This document shows positions 26,025-36,390 of a stretch of DNA of 64,000 nucleotides, one piece after another. This DNA is from Candidatus Nanopelagicales bacterium (GTDB lineage Bacteria > Actinomycetota > Actinomycetes > S36-B12): positions 124,001-188,000 of the forward strand of contig JAGYJJ010000004.1 in the NCBI GenBank assembly GCA_018402235.1, given 5' to 3'. The notes below the pieces were generated by a model, which was not told the origin of the DNA, searched no databases, and saw only the letters and a program-made list of their open reading frames with translations. The translations under genes and the position numbers were made by a program. The first letter of the stretch is position 1. The number at the start of each line of letters is the position of its first letter.

Positions 26025-27005
26025 ATGGCGCGACCGTCTCACCCGAAGCCGTCCTTCGATTCTGTCCAGGTTGGTCCAGGTCGAACCGGCCCCCTCGTCG
26101 TTGGCGATCTGGTTCAACTCACCGATACCCGGGGTAACAAGACCACCATCACTGTGCGCACAGGTGCGATCCTTCACACGCACCGCGGCCAGATCCCGCA
26201 CGATGCGCTCATTGGATTGCCCGAAGGTGCCACCACCATGTCAACCCGAGGTATCGCCTATTTGGTGCAGCGACCGCAGTTGGACGACTACGTCCTAGGC
26301 ATGCCACGCCAGGCTGCGGTGATCTATCCCAAGGACGCTGCACGCATCGTGGCGCTCGCCGATCTGGGAACGGGTTCACGAGTTCTCGAAGCGGGTGTGG
26401 GTTCGGGGGCGCTCACCTGCTATCTGCTGCGTTCGACCGGTGCGACCGGTCGGGTGTTCAGCGTCGAGCGCCGATCGGATTTTGCCGAGCAGGCCCGGGA
26501 GAACGTTGCGCGCTGGTTCGGTGGTCTTCCGGACTCGTGGGACGTCATCGAAGGTGACCTTGCCGAATTCACCAATGAGCAGATCGACCAGACGCGGTTG
26601 GGCAACGGCCTCGATGCGGTGGTCTTGGACATGCTCGCTCCGTGGGATTGCCTGGAGGTGGCCGATCGGCTCCTGAGGCCGGGGGGAGCCCTGGTGGGTT
26701 ATGTGGCCACCACCACCCAGCTCTCGCGTCTGGTGGAGACCATGCGCCTGTCTCGCCGGTGGACCGAGCCGCGCGCTGAGGAATCGATCGTGCGGACCTG
26801 GCACCTCGATGGGCTTTCTGTGCGTCCTGACCATCGAATGTCCGGCCACACGGGTTTCCTGGTGGCTGCCCGACACATGGCCCCGGGACAGCACGCCCCG
26901 GAGCGCAAAAGGCGCCCGGCCCCCGGCGCCTATGGCGATGACTACGCCGGCCCCGGGAGTAACTCTGATTCCGACCAAACCGCAGGATCCGGCGAACCGG
27001 GTTAG
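26025..27005 (+). CDS. trmI: tRNA (adenine(58)-N1)-methyltransferase
   Basis: SAM-dependent enzyme that makes m1A58 in the T-loop of tRNA. The 326-residue protein has an N-terminal beta-barrel domain ([18 protein letters not shown]), the [30 protein letters not shown] segment, SAM motif I as [12 protein letters not shown], and motif IV near [10 protein letters not shown]. The C-terminal 45 residues are Pro/Gly/Arg-rich. It is followed by mpa after 22 bases, the same neighbour as in other actinobacteria. Confidence 0.95.
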   Translation: MARPSHPKPSFDSVQVGPGRTGPLVVGDLVQLTDTRGNKTTITVRTGAILHTHRGQIPHDALIGLPEGATTMSTRGIAYLVQRPQLDDYVLGMPRQAAVIYPKDAARIVALADLGTGSRVLEAGVGSGALTCYLLRSTGATGRVFSVERRSDFAEQARENVARWFGGLPDSWDVIEGDLAEFTNEQIDQTRLGNGLDAVVLDMLAPWDCLEVADRLLRPGGALVGYVATTTQLSRLVETMRLSRRWTEPRAEESIVRTWHLDGLSVRPDHRMSGHTGFLVAARHMAPGQHAPERKRRPAPGAYGDDYAGPGSNSDSDQTAGSGEPG

Positions 27006-27027
27006 GGTCCTTTCTTGGAGGTGCATC

Positions 27028-28683
27028 ATGCATGAACCGAGCCCCGAGAGCAGGCTGCTCGCCCTCGAGACCGCGCTGAGCGAGGTCAGAGGCGAGTTAA
27101 CCGCCCAAAAGGACCACAACCAGCGCCTGGTTATGACCTTGCGCGATGCCCGCGAGCAGATCGTGACGCTCAAGGCGGAGGTCGATCGGCTGGGGGAACC
27201 CCCGAGCGGGTACGGCACCTTCATCGAGGCCCATGAAGACGGTTCGGTAGATGTCATTGCGTCCGGGCGCAAGTTGCGCGTAGCGGTGAGCCCGGGGGTC
27301 GGTTCGGACACTCTCGTGCCCGGACAAGAGGTTGTCCTCAACGAGTCAATGAACATCGTTGGAAAACGCGAGTACGAGGTTGTTGGCGAGATCGTCACCT
27401 TCAAGGAGATGCTCGGGCCTGAGCGCTGCGTGGTTGTTGCCAACGCCGACGAAGAACGTGTGATGCGTGTCGGTATGCCCTTAAAGGATGTCCGGCTGCG
27501 TGCAGGCGAAGCTTTGCTGTGCGACATGCGCAGCGGCTATGTGATCGAGCAGGTGCCCCGAGCTGAGGTTGAGGAACTCGTTTTAGAAGAGGTTCCGGAC
27601 ATCGACTACACCCGAATTGGCGGATTAGGATCCCAGATCGATTCGATTCGCGACGCTGTGGAACTTCCCTACATCCACGCGGACCTGTTCGCCGAACATG
27701 CCCTGCGTGCACCGAAAGGCATCTTGCTTTACGGCCCGCCCGGATGCGGCAAGACGCTCATCGCCAAGGCCGTCGCGAATTCACTTGCTAAGAAAGTTGC
27801 CGAAAAGACCGGCAAGCTTGAGGCCAAGAGCTACTTCTTGAACATCAAAGGCCCGGAACTGCTCAATAAGTACGTGGGCGAAACCGAACGCCACATTCGC
27901 TTGGTGTTCCAGCGGGCTCGGGAGAAGGCCTCCGAAGGCATGCCAGTCATCGTCTTCTTCGACGAGATGGACTCGCTCTTCCGTACTCGCGGTTCGGGAG
28001 TCAGTAGCGATGTCGAGAACACCATCGTTCCGCAGTTGCTGTCGGAAATCGACGGTGTGGAAAGGCTGGAGAACGTGATCGTCATCGGTGCCTCGAACCG
28101 CGAGGACATGATTGATCCGGCGATTTTGCGGCCTGGTCGCCTCGACGTCAAGATCAAGATCGAGCGTCCTGATGCCGAGTCGGCTCAAGACATTTTGAGC
28201 AAGTATTTGGTACCCAGCCTGCCCATTCATCGTGACGACCTTGCCGAGCATGGGGGCGTTCCCGAAGCTGCATGCTCTTCGATGATCCAGCGGGCTATCG
28301 AGCGAATGTATGCCGAGTCCGAGGAAAACCGCTTCTTGGAAGTCACTTACGAAGGCGGCGACAAGGAGGTCCTGTACTTCAAGGACTTCAACTCCGGGGC
28401 CATGCTCGAGAACATCGTGTCGCGGGCCAAGAAGTCCGCGATCAAGGAGTTCTTGAATACCGGTGAGAAAGGCATTCGGGTTCAGCACCTACTCGATGCC
28501 TGTGTGGACGAGTTCCGCGAGAACGAGGATTTGCCCAACACCACCAACCCGGACGACTGGGCGCGGATCTCGGGCAAGAAGGGTGAGCGCATCGTGTTCA
28601 TCCGCACGCTCATCCAGGGCAAGAAGGGCGGGGCGCCGGGGCGCTCGATTGACAACATCGCCAACACCGGTCAGTACCTATAG
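27028..28683 (+). CDS. mpa: Proteasome-associated AAA+ ATPase Mpa/ARC
   Basis: Hexameric unfoldase that recognises Pup-tagged proteins and feeds them to the 20S proteasome. The 551-residue protein has an N-terminal coiled coil (about residues 8-57) that binds Pup, tandem OB folds (about 60-185), Walker A GPPGCGKT (236-243), Walker [11 protein letters not shown] (307-316) and a C-terminal GQYL, the proteasome-docking tail. A strong Shine-Dalgarno (GGAGG) fixes ATG 27028; TAGGGT at 27003-27008, overlapping the trmI stop, is a possible internal promoter. First of the pupylation genes. Confidence 0.97.
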   Translation: MHEPSPESRLLALETALSEVRGELTAQKDHNQRLVMTLRDAREQIVTLKAEVDRLGEPPSGYGTFIEAHEDGSVDVIASGRKLRVAVSPGVGSDTLVPGQEVVLNESMNIVGKREYEVVGEIVTFKEMLGPERCVVVANADEERVMRVGMPLKDVRLRAGEALLCDMRSGYVIEQVPRAEVEELVLEEVPDIDYTRIGGLGSQIDSIRDAVELPYIHADLFAEHALRAPKGILLYGPPGCGKTLIAKAVANSLAKKVAEKTGKLEAKSYFLNIKGPELLNKYVGETERHIRLVFQRAREKASEGMPVIVFFDEMDSLFRTRGSGVSSDVENTIVPQLLSEIDGVERLENVIVIGASNREDMIDPAILRPGRLDVKIKIERPDAESAQDILSKYLVPSLPIHRDDLAEHGGVPEAACSSMIQRAIERMYAESEENRFLEVTYEGGDKEVLYFKDFNSGAMLENIVSRAKKSAIKEFLNTGEKGIRVQHLLDACVDEFRENEDLPNTTNPDDWARISGKKGERIVFIRTLIQGKKGGAPGRSIDNIANTGQYL

Positions 28684-28729
28684 TCACCTATAGATAAGCC
28701 ACCCCTCCAGCACGAGCAAGGATGTCCCC

Positions 28730-30265
28730 ATGAGCGTCCACCGGATCATGGGCATTGAGACCGAGTACGGCATCTCAGTACCTGGTCATCCGACCATGAA
28801 CGCAATGGTCACGTCCTCGCAGATCGTTAACGCGTACGCCTACCTCATCGCCGAGGCACACTTCGGCACACTCAATTCCGGAAAAGCACGATGGGACTAC
28901 GACGAAGAATCGCCCCTGCGCGACGCCCGTGGTTACGACATGTCCCGTGCAGAGGCTGATCCCAGCCAGTTGACCGACGAGGATCTCGGCCTTGCGAATG
29001 TGATCTTGGGCAATGGCGCGCGCCTGTATGTGGACCACGCGCACCCGGAGTACTCCTCGCCGGAGGTGACCAATCCACGCGATGCCGTGCTGTGGGACCG
29101 CGCCGGAGTTTCGGTGATGAATATGGCGGCGAAGGCTGCTGCGGCCACACCCGGTGGTCAGCAAATCCTGCTGTACAAGAACAACACTGATAATAAGGGT
29201 GCCTCGTATGGCACCCACGAGAACTACCTCATGCGTCGGGCCACCCCATTCGCAGAGATCGTTCGGCATCTCACGCCGTTCTTCATCACCCGGCAGGTGT
29301 TCACCGGTGCGGGCCGACTCGGAGTTGGTCAAGACGGCCGCCTCAGTCGTTATCAACTGAGCCAACGGGCGGACTTCTTCGAAGTGGAAGTCGGTTTGGA
29401 GACCACACTTAAGCGGCCAATCATTAACACCCGCGATGAACCGCACGCCGATCCGGAGAAATATCGGCGCCTGCACGTGATCGTGGGAGATGCAAACCTG
29501 TCGGATACGGCCACCTATCTGAAGATGGGCACCACTTCGATCGTGCTGTCGATGATCGAGGACGGCTTCCTCGATGGTTTCGACGTAATGCCCACTGAGC
29601 CGGTGGCTGAGATGCATCGGGTCTCGCACGACGTCACGCTCAAGCATTTGATGAACCTCGCTGATGGCAGGCAGCTGACGGCTATCGATGTTCAGCGGGC
29701 GTTCTTGGAGCAGGCCTGGGCCTACTGCGATTCGCGCTGGGGTTCGCAGTACGACGAGCAAACGAAAGATGTCCTCGCCAAATGGGGTGCGCACCTTGAT
29801 GCACTCGACACCGATCCGATGTCTGTTGCGGACACTGTGGACTGGGTCGCTAAATTGCAATTGCTCGAGGGATACGTGAAGCGCGATGGCCTCGAGTGGT
29901 CTGATCCGCGACTGGCTCTGGTTGATCTGCAGTACTCCGACATCCGCCCGGAGAAAGGGCTGGCCGCCAAACTTGAACAACGTGGACGGCTCGTTCGGAT
30001 GTTCGACGATGCAGCAGTGGAGGAAGCGCGAACGGAGCCCCCCGCCGACACCCGCGCGTATTTCCGTGGTCAGTGCATGAGTCGTTTCCCCGAGGCGATT
30101 GCCGCTGCCTCCTGGGATTCGGTGGTCTTCGATCTTCCCGATCGGGACACCCTGCTGCGTGTCCCCACCGTGGAACCCACCCGCGGCACGAAGGATCACG
30201 TGGGCCACCTATTCGATGAGGCGACCGATGCCGGTGGCCTCATCGACGCGCTCACCGCCGACTAG
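28730..30265 (+). CDS. dop: Pup deamidase/depupylase
   Basis: Converts the C-terminal glutamine of Pup to glutamate and also removes Pup from substrates. The 511-residue protein belongs to the glutamine-synthetase-like Dop/PafA family: the GIETEYG ATP-site motif near residue 8, the conserved Asp in RLYVDHAHPEYSSPE (about residue 102) and [10 protein letters not shown] are present. The Dop-specific loop (about residues 57-88, ESPLRDARGYDMSRAEADPS) is present and is missing in the PafA paralogue downstream, which separates the two. It pairs with a Pup ending in Gln, so deamidation is needed. Confidence 0.97.
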   Translation: MSVHRIMGIETEYGISVPGHPTMNAMVTSSQIVNAYAYLIAEAHFGTLNSGKARWDYDEESPLRDARGYDMSRAEADPSQLTDEDLGLANVILGNGARLYVDHAHPEYSSPEVTNPRDAVLWDRAGVSVMNMAAKAAAATPGGQQILLYKNNTDNKGASYGTHENYLMRRATPFAEIVRHLTPFFITRQVFTGAGRLGVGQDGRLSRYQLSQRADFFEVEVGLETTLKRPIINTRDEPHADPEKYRRLHVIVGDANLSDTATYLKMGTTSIVLSMIEDGFLDGFDVMPTEPVAEMHRVSHDVTLKHLMNLADGRQLTAIDVQRAFLEQAWAYCDSRWGSQYDEQTKDVLAKWGAHLDALDTDPMSVADTVDWVAKLQLLEGYVKRDGLEWSDPRLALVDLQYSDIRPEKGLAAKLEQRGRLVRMFDDAAVEEARTEPPADTRAYFRGQCMSRFPEAIAAASWDSVVFDLPDRDTLLRVPTVEPTRGTKDHVGHLFDEATDAGGLIDALTAD

Positions 30266-30270
30266 CCCGT

Positions 30271-30276
30271 TACGCT
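30271..30276 (+). promoter_or_regulatory. -10 hexamer TACGCT before pup
   Basis: TACGCT ends exactly six bases before ATG 30283, and no Shine-Dalgarno is present. It would give a leaderless pup-prcB-prcA transcript separate from dop. Confidence 0.45.
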
Positions 30277-30282
30277 GGTGTC

Positions 30283-30489
30283 ATGCCAGCCCAGGAGAAC
30301 GCCGAGCATAAAAAGGCCCAGCGCCGCGATGAGGTCGACGAAGTCGAGGAACTTCCCACATCGTCCACTACCGAGAACAAAGAAGCCCTCGACGCCGACG
30401 TGGATTCCATTCTTGACGAGATCGATGAAGTTCTCGAGGAAAATGCCGAGGACTTCGTGAAGTCGTTTGTGCAAAAGGGCGGCCAGTGA
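30283..30489 (+). CDS. pup: Prokaryotic ubiquitin-like protein Pup
   Basis: The 68-residue tag attached to lysines of proteins for proteasomal degradation. It is intrinsically disordered and acidic ([30 protein letters not shown] is the conserved Mpa-binding and C-terminal part, given here as a region at residues 39-68), and ends in Gly-Gly-Gln. The terminal Gln means it must be deamidated by Dop before PafA can use it. It overlaps prcB by four bases (GTGA). Confidence 0.97.
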   Translation: MPAQENAEHKKAQRRDEVDEVEELPTSSTTENKEALDADVDSILDEIDEVLEENAEDFVKSFVQKGGQ

Positions 30490-31322
30490 CCGATTCGCTT
30501 CCACCGGCTTTTCACCGCATCGGTACCGCTTCCTTCGCCGAATTTCTCCACGCAGCAGGACAGCGCCCGATGACCCACGACTCCGGCTCAGTGCAAGCCC
30601 CACACGGCACCACCATCGTGTCCTTGGTGTTCGACGGCGGCGTTGTGATGGCGGGGGATCGACGCGCCACGATGGGAAACGTCATCGCCCAAAAGGACAT
30701 TCAAAAGGTTTTCGAAGCGGACTCGCTCTCGGTTGTCGGTATCGCCGGCACCGCAGGTATTGCGGTGGAACTTGTGCGCCTGTTCCAAGTGGAACTTGAG
30801 CACTACGAGAAGATCGAAGGCACGCAACTGTCGCTAGAAGGCAAAGCCAACCGGCTATCCACTCTCCTGCGTGGCAATCTCGGAATGGCCATGCAAGGCC
30901 TAGCCGTGGTGCCGCTGCTTGCTGGCTTTGATCGCGCCAAGCAGCGTGGCCGGATCTTCTCCTACGACGTGACCGGTGGCCGCTACGAGGAACACGATTT
31001 TTATGCAGTTGGCTCAGGTTCCACGTTTGCGCGTGGCTCGCTCAAGAAGTTGTTCCACATCGATGCAAATTCCGATCAGGCGGTGCGTATTGCGCTCGAG
31101 GCCTTGTACGACGCCGCGGACGATGATTCGGCCACCGGTGGACCGGATCTCACTCGGCGCATCTTCCCGGTAGTAGCAGTTGTGACCGATGCAGGCGTGA
31201 CCGTCATGGACGAAGGCGTTGTGGCCACAGAGGCTCAGCGGATGGTCGATGAACGCATGCAACAGCCCAACGGGCCTCGGGCACGAATCGGTGACGCAGC
31301 AAATGCCAGTGGGGGGCAGTGA
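30486..31322 (+). CDS. prcB: 20S proteasome beta subunit
   Basis: Catalytic subunit of the 20S proteasome. The 278-residue precursor has a 41-residue propeptide; processing before the threonine in [14 protein letters not shown] (Thr42) exposes the N-terminal nucleophile. The AGDRRAT and SGSTFARG segments are typical. The GTG start overlaps the pup stop; the stop overlaps the prcA start by one base. The order pup-prcB-prcA is that of other actinobacteria. Confidence 0.97.
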   Translation: MTDSLPPAFHRIGTASFAEFLHAAGQRPMTHDSGSVQAPHGTTIVSLVFDGGVVMAGDRRATMGNVIAQKDIQKVFEADSLSVVGIAGTAGIAVELVRLFQVELEHYEKIEGTQLSLEGKANRLSTLLRGNLGMAMQGLAVVPLLAGFDRAKQRGRIFSYDVTGGRYEEHDFYAVGSGSTFARGSLKKLFHIDANSDQAVRIALEALYDAADDDSATGGPDLTRRIFPVVAVVTDAGVTVMDEGVVATEAQRMVDERMQQPNGPRARIGDAANASGGQ

Positions 31323-32014
31323 TGAGCGTTCCGTTCTACGTCTCGCCCGAGCAGATCATGAAAGACAAGGCGGATTTCGCACGGAAGGGCATCGCGCGCG
31401 GGCGTGCAGTTGTGGTGGCGCAGTACTCCGGTGGAATCGTGTTCGTTGCGGAGAACCCGTCCAAGGCACTGCACAAAATCAGTGAGATCTACGACCGCAT
31501 CGGGTTCGCGGCGGTAGGCAAATACAACGAGTTCGAGAATCTGCGCGTGGCTGGCATCCGGTTGGCCGACCTGCGCGGCTATTCCTACGACCGTGACGAT
31601 GTGACCGTCCGCAGCCTGGCCAATGCCTACGCCCAGACCCTGGGCGCCATCTTCACCGAGACCGCCAAGCCGTATGAAGTAGAGATCGTGGTGGCCGAGG
31701 TTGGTATCGATGAGGCCTCCGATCAGATCTATCGCCTGACTTTCGACGGCTCGGTGGCCGATGAGCACGGGTATGTAGCTATGGGCGGCTCGTCCGAGGC
31801 CATCGCCGGAGCGCTCTTTGCGTCCTGGCAGGCCGGTCAAGACCTGAGCACCTCGTTGCGCCAGGCGGTCCAAGCCCTGGGGGAGCACGGCACTGACGAG
31901 GCGCGCACGTTAACCCCCGCGGACCTTGAGGTAGCCATCTTGGATCGCGCGCGGGCGCGCCGCACCTTCCGGCGTATCGAGAACTCTGAGCTCGAGGGCC
32001 TGCTCAGCGGCTGA
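31322..32014 (+). CDS. prcA: 20S proteasome alpha subunit
   Basis: Forms the outer gating rings of the 20S core and docks Mpa. The 230-residue protein has the N-terminal gate segment [27 protein letters not shown] and the alpha-fold [31 protein letters not shown] region; no catalytic threonine. ATG 31322 overlaps the prcB stop (TGATG) and has a G-rich Shine-Dalgarno; the GTG one codon earlier is less likely. Confidence 0.97.
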   Translation: MSVPFYVSPEQIMKDKADFARKGIARGRAVVVAQYSGGIVFVAENPSKALHKISEIYDRIGFAAVGKYNEFENLRVAGIRLADLRGYSYDRDDVTVRSLANAYAQTLGAIFTETAKPYEVEIVVAEVGIDEASDQIYRLTFDGSVADEHGYVAMGGSSEAIAGALFASWQAGQDLSTSLRQAVQALGEHGTDEARTLTPADLEVAILDRARARRTFRRIENSELEGLLSG

Positions 32015-32033
32015 CGAATCCCGCAAGGACACC

Positions 32034-32039
32034 TACAGT
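32034..32039 (+). promoter_or_regulatory. -10 hexamer TACAGT before pafA
   Basis: TACAGT ends six bases before ATG 32046, which favours this ATG over the GTG at 32043. Confidence 0.45.
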
Positions 32040-32045
32040 GGGGTG

Positions 32046-33410
32046 ATGGACCGCAGGATTTTCGGACTTGAGACCGAATACGGGGTCACCTGTACCTTCC
32101 GCGGTCAACGTCGGCTGAGCCCAGACGAAGTAGCCCGCTACCTGTTCCGGCGCGTGGTGGCGTGGGGGCGCAGTAGCAACGTGTTCCTGCGTAATGGATC
32201 CCGCCTGTATTTGGACGTGGGCAGCCATCCGGAGTACGCCACCGCAGAATGCGACAGCGTCGGGCAGTTGATCACCCACGATCGAGCCGGGGAGCGCATT
32301 CTCGAGGGATTGAGTGTGGATGCGGAAGCACGACTTCGCGAAGAGGGAATCTCGGGAGACATCTATTTGTTCAAGAACAACACCGATTCGGCCGGTAACT
32401 CATACGGATGTCACGAGAACTACCTCGTCGAGCGTTCCACCGACTTTCTTGCACTGACTGAAGGCTTCATCCCATTCTTGATCTCCCGGCAGATCATCAC
32501 CGGCGCGGGCAAGGTGCTGCAGACCCCGCGCGGTGCGGTCTACTGCGTGAGCCAACGCGCAGACCACATTTGGGAAGGCGTATCGAGCGCCACTACGCGA
32601 TCGCGTCCGATCATTAATACTCGCGATGAACCGCACGCCGACGCAGATCTCTATCGCCGACTACACGTGATCGTGGGTGATAGCAACATGAGTGAAACCA
32701 CCTCGATGCTCAAGGTGGGATCCGCGGACCTGGTTTTGAGGATGCTCGAATCCGGTGCCGTCATGCGAGATATGTCCTTTGAGAATCCGATCCGTGCGAT
32801 CCGCGAGATCAGCCACGACACCACCGGAACCCGGCAAGTCCCGCTGACCACAGGCCGCGAACTATCAGCCCTGCAGATGCAGTGGGAGTACTTGGACAAG
32901 GTGACGCAGTACGTGGATCGACGTGGCCTGCGCAGCGATGCCACTACTGCACGCGTGCTGGACCTATGGGAGCGCTCGCTCAAGGCCGTGGAGGCCCAAG
33001 ACTTCTCAGCAGTGGACACCGAGATCGACTGGATGATTAAGAAGAAGTTGATCGAGCGCTACATGGGTAAGCACGGACTAACTCTGTCCGATGTGCGGGT
33101 TGCCCAACTAGATCTGGCTTACCACGACATTAATCGCAATCGCGGCTTGTTTTATCTGCTCGAAAAGCGCGGCCTGGCCAAGCGTCTCACCCACGATCCT
33201 GAAGTTTTCGAAGCCAAGAACGTGCCTCCGCAGACCACCCGCGCGAAGCTGCGCGGAGACTTCGTGCGCCGGGCCCAAGAGCGCCGCCGAGACTTCACCG
33301 TGGACTGGGTCCACCTCAAGCTCAATGATCAAGCCCAGCGCACGGTGCTGTGCAAGGACCCGTTCGCGAATGTGGACGAGCGCGTCGATCGACTCCTGGC
33401 GAGTATGTAA
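32046..33410 (+). CDS. pafA: Pup-protein ligase
   Basis: ATP-dependent ligase that joins the Pup C-terminal glutamate to substrate lysines. The 454-residue protein shares the glutamine-synthetase-like fold with Dop: GLETEYG near residue 8, the catalytic Asp in [14 protein letters not shown] (about residue 57) and [10 protein letters not shown]. It lacks the insertion loop found in Dop, and the C-terminal domain ([24 protein letters not shown]) is the PafA type. It follows prcA after 31 bases. Confidence 0.97.
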   Translation: MDRRIFGLETEYGVTCTFRGQRRLSPDEVARYLFRRVVAWGRSSNVFLRNGSRLYLDVGSHPEYATAECDSVGQLITHDRAGERILEGLSVDAEARLREEGISGDIYLFKNNTDSAGNSYGCHENYLVERSTDFLALTEGFIPFLISRQIITGAGKVLQTPRGAVYCVSQRADHIWEGVSSATTRSRPIINTRDEPHADADLYRRLHVIVGDSNMSETTSMLKVGSADLVLRMLESGAVMRDMSFENPIRAIREISHDTTGTRQVPLTTGRELSALQMQWEYLDKVTQYVDRRGLRSDATTARVLDLWERSLKAVEAQDFSAVDTEIDWMIKKKLIERYMGKHGLTLSDVRVAQLDLAYHDINRNRGLFYLLEKRGLAKRLTHDPEVFEAKNVPPQTTRAKLRGDFVRRAQERRRDFTVDWVHLKLNDQAQRTVLCKDPFANVDERVDRLLASM

Positions 33411-33422
33411 CCCGCTGTGGCG

Positions 33423-33428
33423 TAACCT
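33423..33428 (+). promoter_or_regulatory. -10 hexamer TAACCT before the FKBP lipoprotein gene
   Basis: TAACCT ends six bases before GTG 33435; no Shine-Dalgarno is present. Confidence 0.45.
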
Positions 33429-33434
33429 GCCCGT

Positions 33435-34028
33435 GTGAAGTTTGCCTCCGTGAAACCCGCCCTCATTGCAGCATCGGCACTATCAGCAGTTGTGATCCTC
33501 GCTGGCTGCTCCAGCGATAGCCAGCAAACCATCGCTCCCACTCCCGCCTCGGCTGGCGACACATTCGCCCTGACCGACTGCGGGATCACCGGCGCAGCAC
33601 AGCAGGTCGATGCAGCCGACGGAGTCGCGATCACGCCCGATGTGAGCGTTCTGGATGCGGATGTCCCGCTGGTGTATGTCCGCGAGGGCTCGACGCCAGC
33701 GCGTGAACTCGTGAGCACTGAATTGCGTGCCGGATCCGGCAACTCCGCGGCCTTGGACGACCTCATCACGGTCGAATACTGCGGGGTGGGGCTCACCACC
33801 GGTGAACTCTTTGATTCCTCGTGGGCCCGCGGTGCCCCGGCCTCCTTCCCGCTATCCCAGGGTTCATTGATCCAAGGCTGGGTCGATGGCATCCCCGGAA
33901 TGCAGGTGGGGGAGCGACGCGTCCTGGTGATCCCCAGCGAACTGGCCTACGGTCAAAACCCACCGCCGGGAATCGAGCCTGGTGAGACATTGGTCTTCGT
34001 CGTCGAACTCCTCGGCGTCGGTCAGTAA
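33435..34028 (+). CDS. FKBP-type peptidyl-prolyl isomerase, lipoprotein
   Basis: A 197-residue protein with a lipoprotein signal peptide: basic N-terminus, hydrophobic core and lipobox ILAGC with the lipidated cysteine at residue 25. A linker follows, then an FKBP domain (about 100-197) with VEYCGVGLTTGELFDSSW, LIQGWVDGIPGMQVGERR, IPSELAYG and LVFVVELL. It probably speeds prolyl isomerisation in exported proteins at the outer face of the membrane. It would be a substrate of lipoprotein processing, for which lnt is present in this window. Next to a second, cytosolic FKBP. Confidence 0.92.
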   Translation: MKFASVKPALIAASALSAVVILAGCSSDSQQTIAPTPASAGDTFALTDCGITGAAQQVDAADGVAITPDVSVLDADVPLVYVREGSTPARELVSTELRAGSGNSAALDDLITVEYCGVGLTTGELFDSSWARGAPASFPLSQGSLIQGWVDGIPGMQVGERRVLVIPSELAYGQNPPPGIEPGETLVFVVELLGVGQ

Positions 34029-34066
34029 TCAACAAGTTCAGCAACCAACAACAAGCCGGAGCAAAT

Positions 34067-34426
34067 ATGAACAAGCCTGAGATCGACTTCATTGAAGGAC
34101 CCGCCCCCACCGAACTGGTCATCACCGATCTGGTGGAAGGGGCAGGTGCAGAGGCCAAAGCCGGCAACACTGTCGATGTCCACTATGTGGGCGTGGAGTT
34201 CGACACCGGCGAACAATTCGATGCGTCCTGGGATCGCGGGGAGTCGATCAACTTCCCGCTCTCGGGTCTGATCGCCGGCTGGCAAGAAGGTATTCCGGGG
34301 ATGAAGGTCGGGGGACGCCGGCAGTTGGTGATCCCGCCGGAACTGGCCTACGGACCTGCCGGTGGCGGTCATCGTCTTTCGGGCAAGACCCTCGTCTTCG
34401 TCATCGACCTGCTCGCCGTCAAGTAA
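34067..34426 (+). CDS. FKBP-type peptidyl-prolyl isomerase, cytosolic
   Basis: A 119-residue single-domain FKBP: VDVHYVGVEFDTGEQFDASWDRG, IAGWQEGIPGMKVGGRRQLVIPPELAYG and KTLVFVIDLLAVK are the canonical segments and the length is that of a minimal FKBP. No signal peptide, so cytosolic. A Shine-Dalgarno (CGGAG) precedes the ATG. It follows the FKBP lipoprotein and precedes pafB; the pair may come from a duplication followed by relocation of one copy outside the cell. Confidence 0.94.
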   Translation: MNKPEIDFIEGPAPTELVITDLVEGAGAEAKAGNTVDVHYVGVEFDTGEQFDASWDRGESINFPLSGLIAGWQEGIPGMKVGGRRQLVIPPELAYGPAGGGHRLSGKTLVFVIDLLAVK

Positions 34427-34450
34427 TCCGCCTCCAGTAGCCCCACTTCC

Positions 34451-35386
34451 ATGTCGAGTAGTTCGGTTTCGCGCACAGAGCGTCTACTGAACCTCGTCAT
34501 CGCTCTTCTGTCCACGCGAGCACCGTTATCGCGCGCGAATATCCAGGCGAAGGTCGCCGGTTACGACGCCGATACCAGCGTCCCTGCCTTCGAGCGGATG
34601 TTCGAGCGTGACAAGGAAGAACTGCGTGCGATGGGTGTCCCGATCCGCACCATCACCGATGCCCACGGCGAAGTTCAGGGATACGTAGTTGATGCAGAGG
34701 AATACGCCACGCGCGACCTGAACCTGACGGCCGAGGAGATCGCGGTGTTGAACCTGGCCGCCCAGCTGTGGGACAACGCGGTGCTCGAATCGGCTGCACT
34801 CACGGCTGTCCGCAAGCTGGAGTCCACATCCGATGAGGGGAGTTTTTCCTCGGCCACCACCTTCGGTGTCCTCACCGCCCGTGATGCGGCGTTGTTGCCG
34901 CTCCTGAGGGCTGTTCGCGATGGTCGTGTTGTGCGTTTTGAGTACCGCAAACCAGGACAGGCCGAGGGTGAAAAGCGCACTGTGGAACCGTGGGCGGTTC
35001 ATTCCAAGGACGGCCATTGGTACCTGGCGGCCTGGGACACCGAACGCGACGAGGAGCGGATCTTCCGTATTTCGCGGATCAACGGCTCTGTCCAGGTCAC
35101 GGCTACCGAGGTTTCAAGTCGGCCACAACCTCATGCTCGCGACTGGCAAGTCGAACTGGACGACGACGTCACCGCGCAGGTCAACATCCCCGACGGCGTG
35201 GGCGCAGAACTCCGGCGACTCCCGGTCGCCTCAGCCGTCGGCACGCACTTCACCATCACCGAAGGCAGGCAACAACTCCTCACGTTGCTATGGCGGGCAG
35301 ATCCATCCGTCACGGTTCTTGATCCGCAGGACCTGCGCGATGAGTACCTCGCTGGTCTGGCGAGCATCGAACAGGCACACCGATGA
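34451..35386 (+). CDS. pafB: WYL-domain transcriptional regulator PafB
   Basis: Half of the PafBC heterodimer, which in mycobacteria activates the RecA-independent DNA-damage response. The 311-residue protein has an N-terminal winged helix (RTERLLNLVIALLSTRAPLSRANIQAKVAGY), a central helical region, a WYL domain (about 155-220: VRFEYRKPGQ, HWYLAAWDTERDEERIFRISRI) and a C-terminal WCX extension. The stop overlaps the pafC start (ATGA). Location behind pafA is as in other actinobacteria, but the function is in transcription and not in pupylation. Confidence 0.94.
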   Translation: MSSSSVSRTERLLNLVIALLSTRAPLSRANIQAKVAGYDADTSVPAFERMFERDKEELRAMGVPIRTITDAHGEVQGYVVDAEEYATRDLNLTAEEIAVLNLAAQLWDNAVLESAALTAVRKLESTSDEGSFSSATTFGVLTARDAALLPLLRAVRDGRVVRFEYRKPGQAEGEKRTVEPWAVHSKDGHWYLAAWDTERDEERIFRISRINGSVQVTATEVSSRPQPHARDWQVELDDDVTAQVNIPDGVGAELRRLPVASAVGTHFTITEGRQQLLTLLWRADPSVTVLDPQDLRDEYLAGLASIEQAHR

Positions 35387-36297
35387 GCGAAACATCCAGC
35401 GAGCGCCTGGCCCGGCTTCTGACGCTGGTTCCGTGGTTGCGTGCCAACGATGGCATCACCATCACTCAGGCCGCCGAAGACTTCGGCGTTACCCCCGATC
35501 AACTCACCACGGATTTGTGGCAATTGATCGTGTGCGGGATTCCTGGTTATGGCCCAGATCAACTGGTGGATATTCAGTTCTGGGACGACGATGTGATTCA
35601 CGTGATCGATGCGATCGCCTTGGACCGGCCCCTGCGACTAACCGGTGAGGAGGTTGCGGCTTTGCATGTGGCGCTGCGGGTTCTAGCCCAAGTTCCCGGC
35701 GATCACGATCGCCAGGCGCTTGTCTCGGCCATGGCCAAACTCGAGGAGGCCGGCGCCCCTTCGGTTTCGATTAACGTCTCTGTATCGATTGATTCCGGAG
35801 TGCGCGCAGCGATCGATACCGCGGTCGCCCAGCAGCGATGGTTGCTGATTCGCTACGCAGCTGCTGATGGAGATCTCATCACCGAACGCCGGATCCAGCC
35901 GATGAACAGTTACGCAGTGAATGATCGCGTCTATGTGCAGGCCTGGTGCGAGGTGGCCACGGACATTCGCACCTTCCGCCTGGACCGCATCCACAGCGCC
36001 GAGGTGATCGACCCACCGGCGGGGATGGGGGTTAGCCCGGTCACCGCCGCTATCGCCATCGCTCCTGAGCACACTCAGGTGGCGCGCATCGCGATCGATC
36101 CGCAGGCCGCCTGGATTATGGACACCGAGGACGTCGAACCCCTCCCGCAAACCCACGAGGCCCTCATCCGCTACGCCTCGCTGGACTGGTTGGCGCGCTG
36201 GGTGCTGGGGCACGGGGGTCGGGTGCGAGTGCTTGAGCCCGAACCCGCCAGGTTGGCTGTCCACAAGGCCGCTGGGCAGCGTTTAGGCAGCGTCTAG
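35383..36297 (+). CDS. pafC: WYL-domain transcriptional regulator PafC
   Basis: Partner of PafB, 304 residues. It starts with a winged helix (SERLARLLTLVPWLRANDGITITQAAEDFGV), has the WYL domain around WLLIRYAAADGDLITERRIQPMNSYAVNDRVYVQAWCE and FRLDRIHSAEV, and ends with a WCX domain. The WYL signature is altered to VYVQAWC, as is common in PafC. The ATGA overlap with pafB suggests equimolar synthesis. Confidence 0.94.
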   Translation: MSETSSERLARLLTLVPWLRANDGITITQAAEDFGVTPDQLTTDLWQLIVCGIPGYGPDQLVDIQFWDDDVIHVIDAIALDRPLRLTGEEVAALHVALRVLAQVPGDHDRQALVSAMAKLEEAGAPSVSINVSVSIDSGVRAAIDTAVAQQRWLLIRYAAADGDLITERRIQPMNSYAVNDRVYVQAWCEVATDIRTFRLDRIHSAEVIDPPAGMGVSPVTAAIAIAPEHTQVARIAIDPQAAWIMDTEDVEPLPQTHEALIRYASLDWLARWVLGHGGRVRVLEPEPARLAVHKAAGQRLGSV

Positions 36298-36341
36298 CCT
36301 CTACCTAGCCGGCCTAAGCGGCCTGAGGCAGCTGGCGGGGT

Positions 36342-36347
36342 TAGACT
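36342..36347 (+). promoter_or_regulatory. -10 hexamer TAGACT before tatA
   Basis: TAGACT lies 43 bases before ATG 36391. The transcript would have a short leader with the AAGGAG Shine-Dalgarno at 36378-36383, so this promoter makes a leadered message for tatAC. Confidence 0.4.
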
Positions 36348-36390
36348 CGCTAAACATCCGCAAGTTCGCAGAATCCAAGGAGCGTGCACC

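Noticed and set aside
26376-27527. Open frame of 383 codons antisense to trmI and mpa
   Set aside because: Ser/Arg-rich shadow of two well-supported genes, with no recognisable family.
28775-30208. Open frame of 477 codons antisense to dop
   Set aside because: It lies wholly within dop in the complementary frame, has no protein-like domain and no start signal; long antisense frames are expected in GC-rich genes.
36301-36345. Terminator hairpin between pafC and tatA
   Set aside because: The GGCC-rich stretch does not make a continuous stem.
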